DNA from: Paraburkholderia fungorum
GTDB lineage: Bacteria > Pseudomonadota > Gammaproteobacteria > Burkholderiales > Burkholderiaceae
Reading direction: 5' to 3'
NCBI RefSeq assembly: GCF_003610895.1
Contig: NZ_MCAS01000001.1
Coordinates: 310,001-374,000 of the forward strand
Length of the DNA stretch: 64,000 bases
Position numbers and translations under genes: made by a program. This document shows positions 36,845 to 45,547 of this stretch, one piece after another. Every line of letters begins with the position of its first letter. Position 1 is the first letter of the stretch. Under the pieces are notes generated by a model. The model worked only from the letters and a program-made list of their open reading frames with translations. It did not search any database and was not told where the DNA came from.

Positions 36845-37014
36845 GCTTAGTCTCCCTCAAAAGTTGAATGTGAGGCGAGACGGCCGGCTGCGCATGCGGA
36901 TTTCAAATGCGCGGGGCTGGCTGTATTGGGGGTTGTCTCGCCCCGTTTTGACTCTGTGACTGCACCGGTATGTCGGGGTGAATGCATCTTATGGCCGCGC
37001 CAGTTTATTTGTCA

Positions 37015-37034
37015 ATAGCGAAATGTATCGCTAT
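37015..37034. promoter_or_regulatory. Candidate IclR operator (7-6-7 palindrome)
   Basis: ATAGCGA and TCGCTAT are perfect inverted arms separated by 6 nt, in the 287-bp divergent spacer between the metallo-hydrolase operon and the tandem iclR genes. The size fits IclR-family operators. Confidence 0.55.
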
Positions 37035-37131
37035 ACGCAAATCACAGGGCGTCTAAGATGAGGACAGGATGGCGCGGGCTTTCGCGCAGGCCATCGGCTA
37101 ACATGGACCCTTTTTACGGACGAGCGCGGGT

Positions 37132-37989
37132 GTGAGCAAAGCAGCGAAACCGGCCACCGGCAAAGGCGCGGGCGGCACCGAGACGGCAGATGGCGGCAAG
37201 ACGCAGCGCGGGATTCAGAGCGTTGAAGTGGGCGGCCGCGTGTTGCTGGCGCTCGCACAGGCACGCAGTCCGCTTGCATTGTCCGATCTCGCCACCGCCG
37301 CGCAGATCGCGCCGGGGCAAGCGCACGCCTATCTGGTGAGCCTGAGCCGCCTGGGTCTGATCAAACGCGACGAGTTGTCGGGCCGTTACGAGCCCGGCCC
37401 GCTGTCGTTGCGGCTTGGTTTGATGCATCTGGAGAACCAGCCGGCGTTTCGCGCCGCCGTGCCGCGTGTGGCGGCATTGGCCGAAGCCATTGGGTTTAGC
37501 GTCGCCATCTGTATTGCCGGGCCGCAAGGGCCGACCATCGTCCGCTATGAGCACGCGGGCTTTCCGCTGCATGTGAATCTGCATGTGGGGACGGTGATGT
37601 CGCTGCCGGCCACCTCGACCGGACGCGTGTTTTGCGCTTATCTGCCACGCGAGGCGCTGGCGGTAATGTGGGCGAATCAGTCGGGCTCGCTGGATAGCGC
37701 CATGACCCCGCCTGACGAAAACGCCGCCTTCGAGGCCGCTTTGAACGAGATTCGCGCACGCGGACTCGCATTCAGCGTCGACGCACCGAGTCCGGGCATC
37801 AGCAGTTTGAGCACGCCGGTGCTCGACGCCAACGGCCACTTGTGCCTCGCGCTGACCGCCATCGGTTCGACCGGCTCGATCGACGTCGCCGCCAATGGCC
37901 CGACGGCCCGCGCGCTACTGGCCGCCGCTCATGACATCAGCGCTGAACTGGCGGCAGCGCCCTCCTTGTTTGCTTCCTCCGCATCGTGA
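37132..37989 (+). CDS. IclR-family transcriptional regulator (first of tandem pair)
   Basis: A 285-residue regulator: winged HTH at residues about 22-90 (GIQSVEVGGRVLLALAQARSPLALSDLATAAQIAPGQAHAYLVSLSRLGLI) and C-terminal ligand domain with VGTVMSLPATSTGRVFCAYLP. GTG start at 37132. It overlaps the second iclR by 4 bp and is divergent from the monooxygenase operon, which it likely controls. Effector unknown. Confidence 0.93.
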   Translation: MSKAAKPATGKGAGGTETADGGKTQRGIQSVEVGGRVLLALAQARSPLALSDLATAAQIAPGQAHAYLVSLSRLGLIKRDELSGRYEPGPLSLRLGLMHLENQPAFRAAVPRVAALAEAIGFSVAICIAGPQGPTIVRYEHAGFPLHVNLHVGTVMSLPATSTGRVFCAYLPREALAVMWANQSGSLDSAMTPPDENAAFEAALNEIRARGLAFSVDAPSPGISSLSTPVLDANGHLCLALTAIGSTGSIDVAANGPTARALLAAAHDISAELAAAPSLFASSAS

Positions 37990-38885
37990 CTGATTCTCTC
38001 GACACCTCTTCTGCTGCCTCCACCGCTTCCGCCGATGCGAAACCGCAGCGCGGCATCCAGTCGCTCGACAGCACCGGTGAACTGCTTGGCGCTCTGGTTT
38101 CGGCCGCACGTCCATTGAGCTTGCGCGACCTTGCAGCGGCGGCCGGCATGCCGCCGGCCAAAGCGTTTCCGCATCTGGTGAGTCTGCTCAAGATCGGCCT
38201 GCTCAGTCGCGATGCGGCCGGTTGCTTCGAAGCCGGGCCTCTAGCGCTGGAGCTTGGCTTGATCGGCTTACAGCGTTTGTCGCCGACGCGCGAAGCCGAG
38301 CCGGAAGTGGTCGAACTGGCGGCCTCGACGGGCATGAGCGTCGCGATGGCGGTGCTCGGCCCACTCGGACCGACCGTCGTGCGGCTGGAGGAATCGGCGC
38401 GGCCGCTGCACGTGAGCCTGCGGGTCGGCACAGTGATGTCGCTGGTGAACACGGCGATTGGGCGGGTGTTTGCCGCGTATGTCGCGGACGATGTGCGCAA
38501 TGGTTTGCTGGCGCAGGATCATTTGCGGCTGGCGGGGGCCGACGCGGCGCAGATTTTTGCCGGGACGGCGGACGGTTCATCCACCGTGGGTCGCCAAGAC
38601 GTTGCGCCCGCGCTGCCGCAGTTGACGAGAGCCTACGCGCAGCGGCTCACGCAAATTCGCACGGACGGTATCGACACCGCCTTGAGCCGGCCGGTGCCGG
38701 GCATCAACACCCTGGCTGCGCCGGTGTTGGACCATACCGGCAGCATCTGCCTCGTGCTCGCGCTAATGGGGCCGACCGGCAGCTTCGACAGCGAGCTTGC
38801 GGGCGGCCCGGCGCAGACCCTGCTTGCCGCAACGCAGAGGTTGTCGCGGCGGTTTGGGTGGATGGCGGTGGCGGGCGGTGCCTGA
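37986..38885 (+). CDS. IclR-family transcriptional regulator (second of tandem pair)
   Basis: A 299-residue paralogue of the preceding gene, with the same layout: HTH starting GIQSLDSTGELLGALVSAARPLSLRDLAAAAGMPPAKAFPHLVSLLKIGLL and effector domain VGTVMSLVNTAIGRVFAAYV. GTG start overlaps the previous stop (GTGA). The shared motifs suggest local duplication, and heterodimer or dual control of the divergent operon is possible. Confidence 0.92.
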   Translation: MTDSLDTSSAASTASADAKPQRGIQSLDSTGELLGALVSAARPLSLRDLAAAAGMPPAKAFPHLVSLLKIGLLSRDAAGCFEAGPLALELGLIGLQRLSPTREAEPEVVELAASTGMSVAMAVLGPLGPTVVRLEESARPLHVSLRVGTVMSLVNTAIGRVFAAYVADDVRNGLLAQDHLRLAGADAAQIFAGTADGSSTVGRQDVAPALPQLTRAYAQRLTQIRTDGIDTALSRPVPGINTLAAPVLDHTGSICLVLALMGPTGSFDSELAGGPAQTLLAATQRLSRRFGWMAVAGGA

Positions 38886-38910
38886 AAAAGCCGCCTTAAG
38901 GGCGAGAAAG

Positions 38911-39047
38911 TAATCGTTTTTTTGAAAAATAGGGGTTTTGTAATCGTTTTGCGAGGCTCGTAATCGAAACGATGCGCAAACGCCGTATAATCGTTTTTTT
39001 GGAAAACAGGCATTTTGTAATCGTTTTGAGAGTCGAATAATCGAAAC
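38911..39047 (+). repeat. Two 60-bp direct repeats with six phased TAATCG hexamers upstream of fic
   Basis: Copy A spans 38911-38970 and copy B 38988-39047. Both start TAATCGTTTTTTTG and end TAATCGAAAC. TAATCG occurs at 38911, 38941, 38961, 38988, 39018 and 39038, spaced 30, 20, 27, 30 and 20 bp, mostly near whole helical turns. The array lies between iclR2 and fic and probably holds the fic promoter and binding sites for a regulator. AT-richer than its flanks. Confidence 0.75.
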
Positions 39048-39098
39048 TCAGCGAAATAGAGTGTCCTCGCGCGCCCCAGCCACCCCAGATCGAAAATC

Positions 39099-40637
39099 AT
39101 GCCGCAGATCGGTTATCAATGGCTATCCAACACGTACGGCGTCGTGCCGGTTCACCCTTTCGCTGTTCGTAGCGAAATCGGGCGGATCCGCTCCACGTCC
39201 ACCGACGAGGACATTCGCCGGGAGGTTTACCCCGAACCTTACCGGCCGGCCGCCAGCCTGACCGATAACCTGACCTTTGCCTTCAGGTACGAGGGCATCC
39301 ATCTGGAATTCCTCGCACGGCTCTATGCATTACAAGCCGTGCGGCACGAACTCGAGGCATGGATTGTCCGCGAACCCACGGGCGCGTATGCGCGCCGCGC
39401 CTGCTTCTTCTATGAATGGTTAATGCCGGAACCGTTGAACGCGCCAGGTGCCTCCCGCGGTAACTATGTCGATGCATTGAATCCCGAAGACTTCATCGTA
39501 GGCACGCCGGTCAACAACACACGTTGGCGCATACGCGACAATCTGCCGGGAAATCGTGATTTCTGCCCAGTCATTCGACGTGTCGAAGCAGTCCAGCGCG
39601 CCGAAGCTTATGACCTTGCCGCACCGTTGGCCGAACTGGAAGCGGCCTACGGCATCGATCTGATCTTGCGCAGCGCCGTCTGGCTGACGGTCAAAGAAAG
39701 CCGCGCAAGCTTCCTGATCGAACACGAGCAGGATCGAGAGGATCGAATCCGCCGCTTTGCTGCGGTCATGGAAAGCGAATGCGGACAGCATGCGAATCCG
39801 TTCGATGCTGAAACGCTCGATGTCTTGCAACGCGGCATCCTCGGGCAGTCAGCCTTGCGTTACGGCATCCGTCGCTCGCCGGTGTACGTCGGACATGTCG
39901 CGCGCTATCAGCCAGTAGTCGACTACATCGCGCCGCCTTGGGAACACATCGACAGGATGCTTGCAGGGTTGAGCCGCTTCCTGGAACGCACCGCCGAGGG
40001 GGCGCCGATCGTACGTGCGGCCGCGGCGTCGTTCGGCTTCGTCTACGTGCATCCCATGGCGGACGGCAATGGCCGCATTTCACGCTTCCTGATCAACGAC
40101 ATTCTGCGTCGCGACGGCGCGGTGCCCGCGCCTATCATCTTGCCGGTGTCCGCAACAATCACCCATAGCACGCGTGATCGCGCCGCTTACGACAAAGTGC
40201 TCGAACGCTTTTCGCGTCCGCTGATGAAACACTATGCGGACCAGTACTCGTTCGGCAAGACCGAGATCGCGCAGGACGGTGTCGAATACAACCTGCATTT
40301 TCAGGCCTATAACGACGCGCTGCCCGCCTGGCGCTACCCTGATCTGACCGCGCACGTCATCTATCTTGCTGACGTGATCGACGTGACGCTAACGCACGAA
40401 ATGCGCGCCGAAGCGCGCTTTCTGCACGCCAACGACAAAGCACGGCGCGCCATCAAGGAGTTTCTCGAAGCGCCGGACAACGATCTGGACAGCATCATTC
40501 GCAGCGTCCGGCAAAACGACAACAGTGTGTCGAACAACCTGCGCAAGCGCTATCCGCTACTCAATGATCGGCCTGCGTTGGGTGCGCAGATCGTGCAAGC
40601 TATTACCGAAGCATTTTCGGACGAAAACGATCGCTAA
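39099..40637 (+). CDS. Fic-domain protein (AMPylase-type)
   Basis: A 512-residue Fic protein. The catalytic motif HPMADGNGRISR is at residues 318-329 (His318 acts as base). A likely inhibitory helix occurs earlier: Ser204-Phe-Leu-Ile-Glu208-His209, matching [S/T]xxxE but with His instead of Gly/Asn. The N-terminal 200 residues hold a helical domain, and the C-terminal 130 residues are helical after the Fic core. Fic enzymes transfer AMP or related groups to proteins. The gene follows a regulated repeat array and converges on the unknown envelope operon. Toxin or housekeeping role cannot be told; no antitoxin gene lies alongside. Confidence 0.9.
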   Translation: MPQIGYQWLSNTYGVVPVHPFAVRSEIGRIRSTSTDEDIRREVYPEPYRPAASLTDNLTFAFRYEGIHLEFLARLYALQAVRHELEAWIVREPTGAYARRACFFYEWLMPEPLNAPGASRGNYVDALNPEDFIVGTPVNNTRWRIRDNLPGNRDFCPVIRRVEAVQRAEAYDLAAPLAELEAAYGIDLILRSAVWLTVKESRASFLIEHEQDREDRIRRFAAVMESECGQHANPFDAETLDVLQRGILGQSALRYGIRRSPVYVGHVARYQPVVDYIAPPWEHIDRMLAGLSRFLERTAEGAPIVRAAAASFGFVYVHPMADGNGRISRFLINDILRRDGAVPAPIILPVSATITHSTRDRAAYDKVLERFSRPLMKHYADQYSFGKTEIAQDGVEYNLHFQAYNDALPAWRYPDLTAHVIYLADVIDVTLTHEMRAEARFLHANDKARRAIKEFLEAPDNDLDSIIRSVRQNDNSVSNNLRKRYPLLNDRPALGAQIVQAITEAFSDENDR

Positions 40638-40655
40638 GCTCTCACCGATACAAGA

Positions 40656-43331
40656 TCACTTGCCACCACCTTCACCGCGCCGCGCCTTCACCTTCCGATA
40701 GCGCCACACGCCCACACCGATCACACCCGCGGCGATCAACAACCCGAGCAACGCCGCCCGTTTCTTATTGCGCCCAGCATCGCGCTTTACGTCGCGCCAC
40801 GCCTGCGTATAAGTGAACGTCGCCGCGGCCCGGAAATCCGGTTCGGGGCACTGCGCGCCGAACGGCCCGCCGAAGTCGACGTAAGCCCCCTCCTTGACAT
40901 AGCGCTGATAAAAACCGAGCGCGCGCGACGGATCGTCGTTGTGCATCCAGTCCGTCCCACGGCACAACACGGCGGCGAACGCCTGCGAACGCGGCGGCAA
41001 TCCATCCGCCGCTTTGCCGATGTAGTCGGCAGCGATGTCGCGGTAGTGAAAACGCGTCAGCGGTTTGCTCTCGCTGGCCGCATAGCGGCGCTTCTCGTCA
41101 GCGGTGACGAACGGTCCAGCGAGATCCTCCTGCGCACGCGCCGCCGGCGTATCCGGCACCGCGGCCGCACTGGCCGCGCCTGCATCGGAGGCCCGATTCA
41201 GACGCGGAGCAACAACGCCTGAGCGTCCCGATCCGCCTGCGAACGCACCGTCGACGTCGTGATAGTCCGGCCCTTGCTCGTAGCCCATCAACTCCATGCC
41301 GTACTGCTTCGCGAGCGTCGCCGCGTCGAACCAGCCATGCGCGCGGTTGGTACGCATCCACGCATGCTGCGCCTCGTCGAGCGCGGCTGCATAGTCGCGT
41401 GCGAGCTTGCGAAGCTGCAATTGCTTGCGGGTCGTCTGGCCGCCTTCCCAACTGAAGGTGCTGTAGCGCGGATCGTTGTCGGCAGGAAAATACGGTAGCG
41501 CTTCGTCGATCCGGCCATCGCGCACGAGACGGCGCGCGAGCATATAACGCAAGGTATCGGCGGTGGTCTGGCGCAACGCATAGTAGGCATCCGCGCCCGT
41601 GTCGGACGCCGGCACCGGCGGCACCGCCGATGCCGGTACACGCGCATCGACGAAGTGTTTCAGTTCGTCCGTGGTGAGCACGCGCTCGGCGATATAGGCC
41701 ATGTCGCTGCCGTAGGCGACCTCGGAGACGGAATCGTCATCCATGCCGCCCTTGTCCTGCCGTGACGCCGCGTCGAACAGATAGCCGAGTGCCTCGACAT
41801 ACTGGCCGCGCGAGAGCGTCAGCACCGCCTGCTCGCCCTTGATCAACAGCGCGCCGGCCGATTCGACGCTCGAATCGGCGGTGGGGAATGCTTTGGAAGC
41901 CTGCGCATAAGCCTGCACGGCAGCCGCCGTATCGCCACGGCGTAAGGCAAGCTTTGCGCTCACCCAGCTTGCGAGTGCGCTGTGCTCACGCGTCACCAGC
42001 GCACTGGCGAAATCGTAACGGCCGACTCGATAGGCGAGCGCGGCGAGGCGGTCGGCGCCCGCCACATGATCGATGCCCCGTTGCTCGATCGCCTCGACCA
42101 GCGACGCCAACGCCGGGTTGGCTTTGATGCGCTTGTCGCCGCGAGCGGCATCGGCATAACCGGTGGGGCCGTAACTGTTGTCGTAGCCGCCGTAGTACTC
42201 GGACGCGCTCGCCGGTTGATCGTCGACGATCTCGCCTTCACGCGCGAGCGCATACGCGACCAGAAGACGTTGCGCGACCGGGTCGTCGATCAGCGACGCG
42301 ACGCGCGCCTTCCCGGCGAGAGCCCACGCAGCGATGAAGCGCATGGATTGCAAGCCGCTGCTGCCACCGCGTGCCGCCTGTTGCGCATAGAGGTTGATGG
42401 CCTGTTTCAGATTCGCCGGCGTGATCGCCGCCGCGCACGGCGTGCTATTCAGAAAACTGCGGTAGTCGCATTGTTTGCCGGTTTTCTTGTTGTGCAGATA
42501 AGTGAGCGCTTCGTCGCCGAAGCTGGCCACGGCAAGGCCTTCGGGATCGGGGGCGCCGTTCGCCGCAAGCGTGCGCGCTTTTGCGTAGGCAGCCGGTAAC
42601 GCTGCCGTGAGGGCCGCGCAGGCGTCGCCGCCCGTACAGTCGTCCGCCCGTGCCTGGGCGATCGCCGCAAGCTCGGTCGCGGCGGCTACCGCGCGTGGGG
42701 CGCCGGTGGAAGCGGGTAATGCTAGGACCGCATCGAGCCGGGTCGCCGCGCGGCTGAGTAGCGGTTCGCGGGCGGCGCAGCTGGATTGGGCGGCTGGTGT
42801 GTTTGCTGCGTTGGTTGCGTTGGTTGCGTTGGTTGCGGGTGAGGCGTCGGACGCGGCCGCATCTGAAGCGGCTGCATTTGCGCTGGATGCAACCGCATCC
42901 GGCGCTGCGTTTGCCGTGCTCGTGCAAGCCGCCAGCGCGTGCGCAAAATCGACGTCCGCGGCAGCAAAGAGCCGCTGCGCATCCGGCACGCCCGCGCCCA
43001 TTGCGTACGCGGTGTCACCATCCGCGGCCTTGGCCATCGCAGCGAGCGTCGCGATCTGTTCTGGCGAGAGACCCGCCAACACCGCCTTGGCAGGATCGGC
43101 CGGCTGCTGCCCCGCCGGCACGTGCACCGCTTCAGGCGCGAGCAGATGATCGGCCGGCGTCACGAGACGCGCAGCCTCGTACGCAAACGAATTGTTCGGC
43201 GTGCCGGACAGCGTACCGGCGCGATTGTCGAGCAACTGCAGCGGGAAAAACGGTCCGCACGCATGGACGATCACCGCGCCAGCCAGCAACGCGAATCCGC
43301 CACCGAACGCAAGATATTTACGGTTCAACAT
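40656..43331 (-). CDS. Large secreted repeat (TPR-like) lipoprotein of unknown function
   Basis: An 891-residue envelope protein. The N-terminus MLNRKYLAFGGGFALLAGAV ends in a lipobox-like VHAC before GPFFPLQLL. The long middle is alpha-helical with Ala-rich helical pairs (for example LRRGDTAAAVQAYAQASKAFP, typical of TPR/SEL1-like repeats), and a low-complexity Ala/Asn/Thr stretch lies near residues 160-200. The C-terminus has one transmembrane helix (AALLGLLIAAGVIGVGVW) and a basic tail. Its start overlaps the DUF3142 gene by 14 bp. No enzymatic site is visible. Confidence 0.78.
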   Translation of the reverse strand: MLNRKYLAFGGGFALLAGAVIVHACGPFFPLQLLDNRAGTLSGTPNNSFAYEAARLVTPADHLLAPEAVHVPAGQQPADPAKAVLAGLSPEQIATLAAMAKAADGDTAYAMGAGVPDAQRLFAAADVDFAHALAACTSTANAAPDAVASSANAAASDAAASDASPATNATNATNAANTPAAQSSCAAREPLLSRAATRLDAVLALPASTGAPRAVAAATELAAIAQARADDCTGGDACAALTAALPAAYAKARTLAANGAPDPEGLAVASFGDEALTYLHNKKTGKQCDYRSFLNSTPCAAAITPANLKQAINLYAQQAARGGSSGLQSMRFIAAWALAGKARVASLIDDPVAQRLLVAYALAREGEIVDDQPASASEYYGGYDNSYGPTGYADAARGDKRIKANPALASLVEAIEQRGIDHVAGADRLAALAYRVGRYDFASALVTREHSALASWVSAKLALRRGDTAAAVQAYAQASKAFPTADSSVESAGALLIKGEQAVLTLSRGQYVEALGYLFDAASRQDKGGMDDDSVSEVAYGSDMAYIAERVLTTDELKHFVDARVPASAVPPVPASDTGADAYYALRQTTADTLRYMLARRLVRDGRIDEALPYFPADNDPRYSTFSWEGGQTTRKQLQLRKLARDYAAALDEAQHAWMRTNRAHGWFDAATLAKQYGMELMGYEQGPDYHDVDGAFAGGSGRSGVVAPRLNRASDAGAASAAAVPDTPAARAQEDLAGPFVTADEKRRYAASESKPLTRFHYRDIAADYIGKAADGLPPRSQAFAAVLCRGTDWMHNDDPSRALGFYQRYVKEGAYVDFGGPFGAQCPEPDFRAAATFTYTQAWRDVKRDAGRNKKRAALLGLLIAAGVIGVGVWRYRKVKARRGEGGGK

Positions 43332-44583
43332 GAACAGAGACCTTTTTGTTATCGACTTCGCCGCAGCGAAGCCAACCGATGTCGCGGCGCATTCCGGCAC
43401 GCAGCAAACCGGGTTGAACGCGGCGCAGCAGCATGCCGTGCGCGTCGTAGTCGAGTGCGTAGCCGTTGATGCCGTCGGCGGCTTCGCATGAGGCATCGGC
43501 GCGCACGACAGCGGGCAGCGGCGCGTCGGCATTGCCGCCGCTGACGAGTGAGACGTCGAAGAGACCCGGTTGCTGCGCGCTTTGGCGCACGTCGGCGGCA
43601 ATGGCGGCCGTCAGCGGCGCGCGCGTAAGCACGGCACGCCAGGTGGCGAGACTCCAGGCGCGTTCGTCGGCATCGGTGGGGAGACGGAACCAGACGACGC
43701 CCTTGAGTCCGGGCAACGCATCACGCTCGATCTGAGCGACGAAAGCGCCGATCTGCTCCGGTTGCGCGACGAGTTCGTGCGAGACGCCTTGCGCGAAGCC
43801 GTTGGCGAGCAACATCGGCCGCTCGCTTTCGATGCCGGCCACGCGGCCGTCGTCGCCCCATGTCACGCGCGAACCGTAAGTCGGCAACGCGACGCGCCAC
43901 GGACGCTTCGTACGCTGTGAGAACTCGCGCAGCCACGCACGCGCCTGCGTCGGATCGAACAGACCTCGCGCCGGGTTCATGACCGCGTGCACCTGCAGAA
44001 TGGATTCGTCCGGTTGGGCCAGCAGCGCGTCGAGCGCGGGGCTGTCGAGCCAGGTGGGCAATGCGGTGATCGCCAGTTTGACGGCGGGATCGAGTTGCGC
44101 GCGCAGCGCGGCGAGGAATTGTGTATAAGCGGCGAGCCTGGACGTCGCGCAGTCATGATCGATTTCGACCGCCGCAAGCGGGACGCCGCGCTGCTTCCAG
44201 TCGGCGGCAAGCTTGACGATGCGCGCGACAGGCAGCGTGTTCAGGTCGTCGAGTTGGCCGTCGATCCGGATGACGGCGATTACTGGCGCATGCGTTGCGG
44301 CGAGGGTCGTCCAATCGGGCGAAACGACGGTCCAGTCATCTTTGGCGTCTTTTTCCGCGGCGAGCACATGCCATGTCTGGATCAAATCGCGGCTTTGCTC
44401 GACCGCCGACGTGACGGACGGTGTCCATTTGCGTTGCCAGAGATAGGCGTCGTTCGAGAGCGGCGTGGGCGGCTTGCTGCAAGCGCTGATGAACATCAGC
44501 GTCGACACCAGCAGCGACACAGTGCAAGCAGCGAGCGCGCCACGCACTCGCCGCCGCATCGTCGCTGTCCCGCCGTCATTCAT
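43318..44583 (-). CDS. DUF3142-family lipoprotein
   Basis: A 421-residue protein with a leader ending LMFISAC (lipobox) and a TIM-barrel-like body: AYLWQRKWTPSVTSAV, VIAVIRIDGQLD, LAAVEIDHDCATSRLAAYTQFLAALRAQL, ITALPTWL and the DUF3142 pattern of a glycoside-hydrolase-like fold. An enzyme acting on an envelope polysaccharide is possible. ATG at 44583 overlaps the previous stop by 8 bp; another ATG at 44559 is possible. Middle gene of a three-gene operon. Confidence 0.8.
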   Translation of the reverse strand: MNDGGTATMRRRVRGALAACTVSLLVSTLMFISACSKPPTPLSNDAYLWQRKWTPSVTSAVEQSRDLIQTWHVLAAEKDAKDDWTVVSPDWTTLAATHAPVIAVIRIDGQLDDLNTLPVARIVKLAADWKQRGVPLAAVEIDHDCATSRLAAYTQFLAALRAQLDPAVKLAITALPTWLDSPALDALLAQPDESILQVHAVMNPARGLFDPTQARAWLREFSQRTKRPWRVALPTYGSRVTWGDDGRVAGIESERPMLLANGFAQGVSHELVAQPEQIGAFVAQIERDALPGLKGVVWFRLPTDADERAWSLATWRAVLTRAPLTAAIAADVRQSAQQPGLFDVSLVSGGNADAPLPAVVRADASCEAADGINGYALDYDAHGMLLRRVQPGLLRAGMRRDIGWLRCGEVDNKKVSVHVEP

Positions 44584-45328
44584 AGTGCAAGGCTTTGGGC
44601 ACGCGGTAAGCGCTACCGTCGTATTCGAGCGTGGTGGTGCTGCGCTTCGAAGAGCGATCGGTCGATACGCAGTCTTTGCTCGTCTGCTTGCTGACGCTTT
44701 CCTTCGAGGTTTCGCCGACGCGCAGTGTCGCGTAACCCGCGCTGTTGGCCGGACCGATGGCGAGCGTGCGCGTGGTGGCCGAGAATGTGCCGGCGCAATT
44801 GCCGTCCCATTCGCCGGAGTTGTTCTGGACAGCCAGATCGTCGACCACCCGGCGCAGCGTATGACCGTCCAGCACATACAGACTCAGCGCCTGACCCTCG
44901 TACGGATTGACGCGCGACGCGCCCTCGTAGGTCACGCGAACGCCGAACGCACGCAATTGCGGCGTGAGTTGATAGCGCGCCGTGTCCAGATCGATCTGAC
45001 TGAAGCGGATCGCGTCCGAGCTGATCGCGGACGGTTCATAGGCATGCGCGATGATTGCACCCGACTTGCTGTCGGCGACCAGCACTTCGACGTCGTACTC
45101 GCCTTCGTCGTCTGTATTGCCTGCTTGCGGAAGTGCTTGCACGGCCAACGTCAGTGAAGGGTCCGCGGGCCAGACTTTGCATGCTGCATGCTCGGTGTCG
45201 AGTTGCCGGCCGGGATGCAAGGTCTTCATCCATGTGGACAGCTGCGACTGGCAGCCGGCGGTGGCGTCAGTACCGGCGTGGGCGAGCAGGGGCAAGCACA
45301 GCAGGGCTGAAGCAATGAGCTTTTTCAT
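44576..45328 (-). CDS. Secreted hypothetical protein, first gene of envelope operon
   Basis: A 250-residue protein with a clean signal peptide (MKKLIASALLCLPLLAHAG). The mature part has several Cys (positions near 26, 50, 178, 220), suggesting disulfides, and a beta-rich pattern with VLVADSKSGAIIAHAYEP and a polar Lys/Ser/Thr tail. I do not recognise a family. It starts the operon of the DUF3142 and large lipoprotein genes and is divergent from the MerR-ATPase gene at 45548, with 219 bp between them. Confidence 0.75.
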   Translation of the reverse strand: MKKLIASALLCLPLLAHAGTDATAGCQSQLSTWMKTLHPGRQLDTEHAACKVWPADPSLTLAVQALPQAGNTDDEGEYDVEVLVADSKSGAIIAHAYEPSAISSDAIRFSQIDLDTARYQLTPQLRAFGVRVTYEGASRVNPYEGQALSLYVLDGHTLRRVVDDLAVQNNSGEWDGNCAGTFSATTRTLAIGPANSAGYATLRVGETSKESVSKQTSKDCVSTDRSSKRSTTTLEYDGSAYRVPKALHYE

Positions 45329-45547
45329 TTTCCCTTCGGGTGTCGTTTAACAATGCGTTCTTACGATACGCATCGGACAATGCGCGGTGCATTGACGGAT
45401 TCAGCCAGTCCGGCGGATTTTATGGTGCGCGCGGTTCGTTGTAAAACGATGACGCGAAAACGATGCCGCACTCTGTCAATATCGTGTTGACCCGGCCCCA
45501 AGGGCCAGCCTCATGATGCGAGTGGTCAGCAAACACAGAGGTGACTC

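Noticed and set aside
33998..36850. Long plus-strand open frames opposite the monooxygenase and MBL genes
   Set aside because: Low-quality composition and full overlap with well-supported genes.
38911..39047. CRISPR or IS end
   Set aside because: Only two 60-bp copies with internal hexamers and no spacer structure or transposase.
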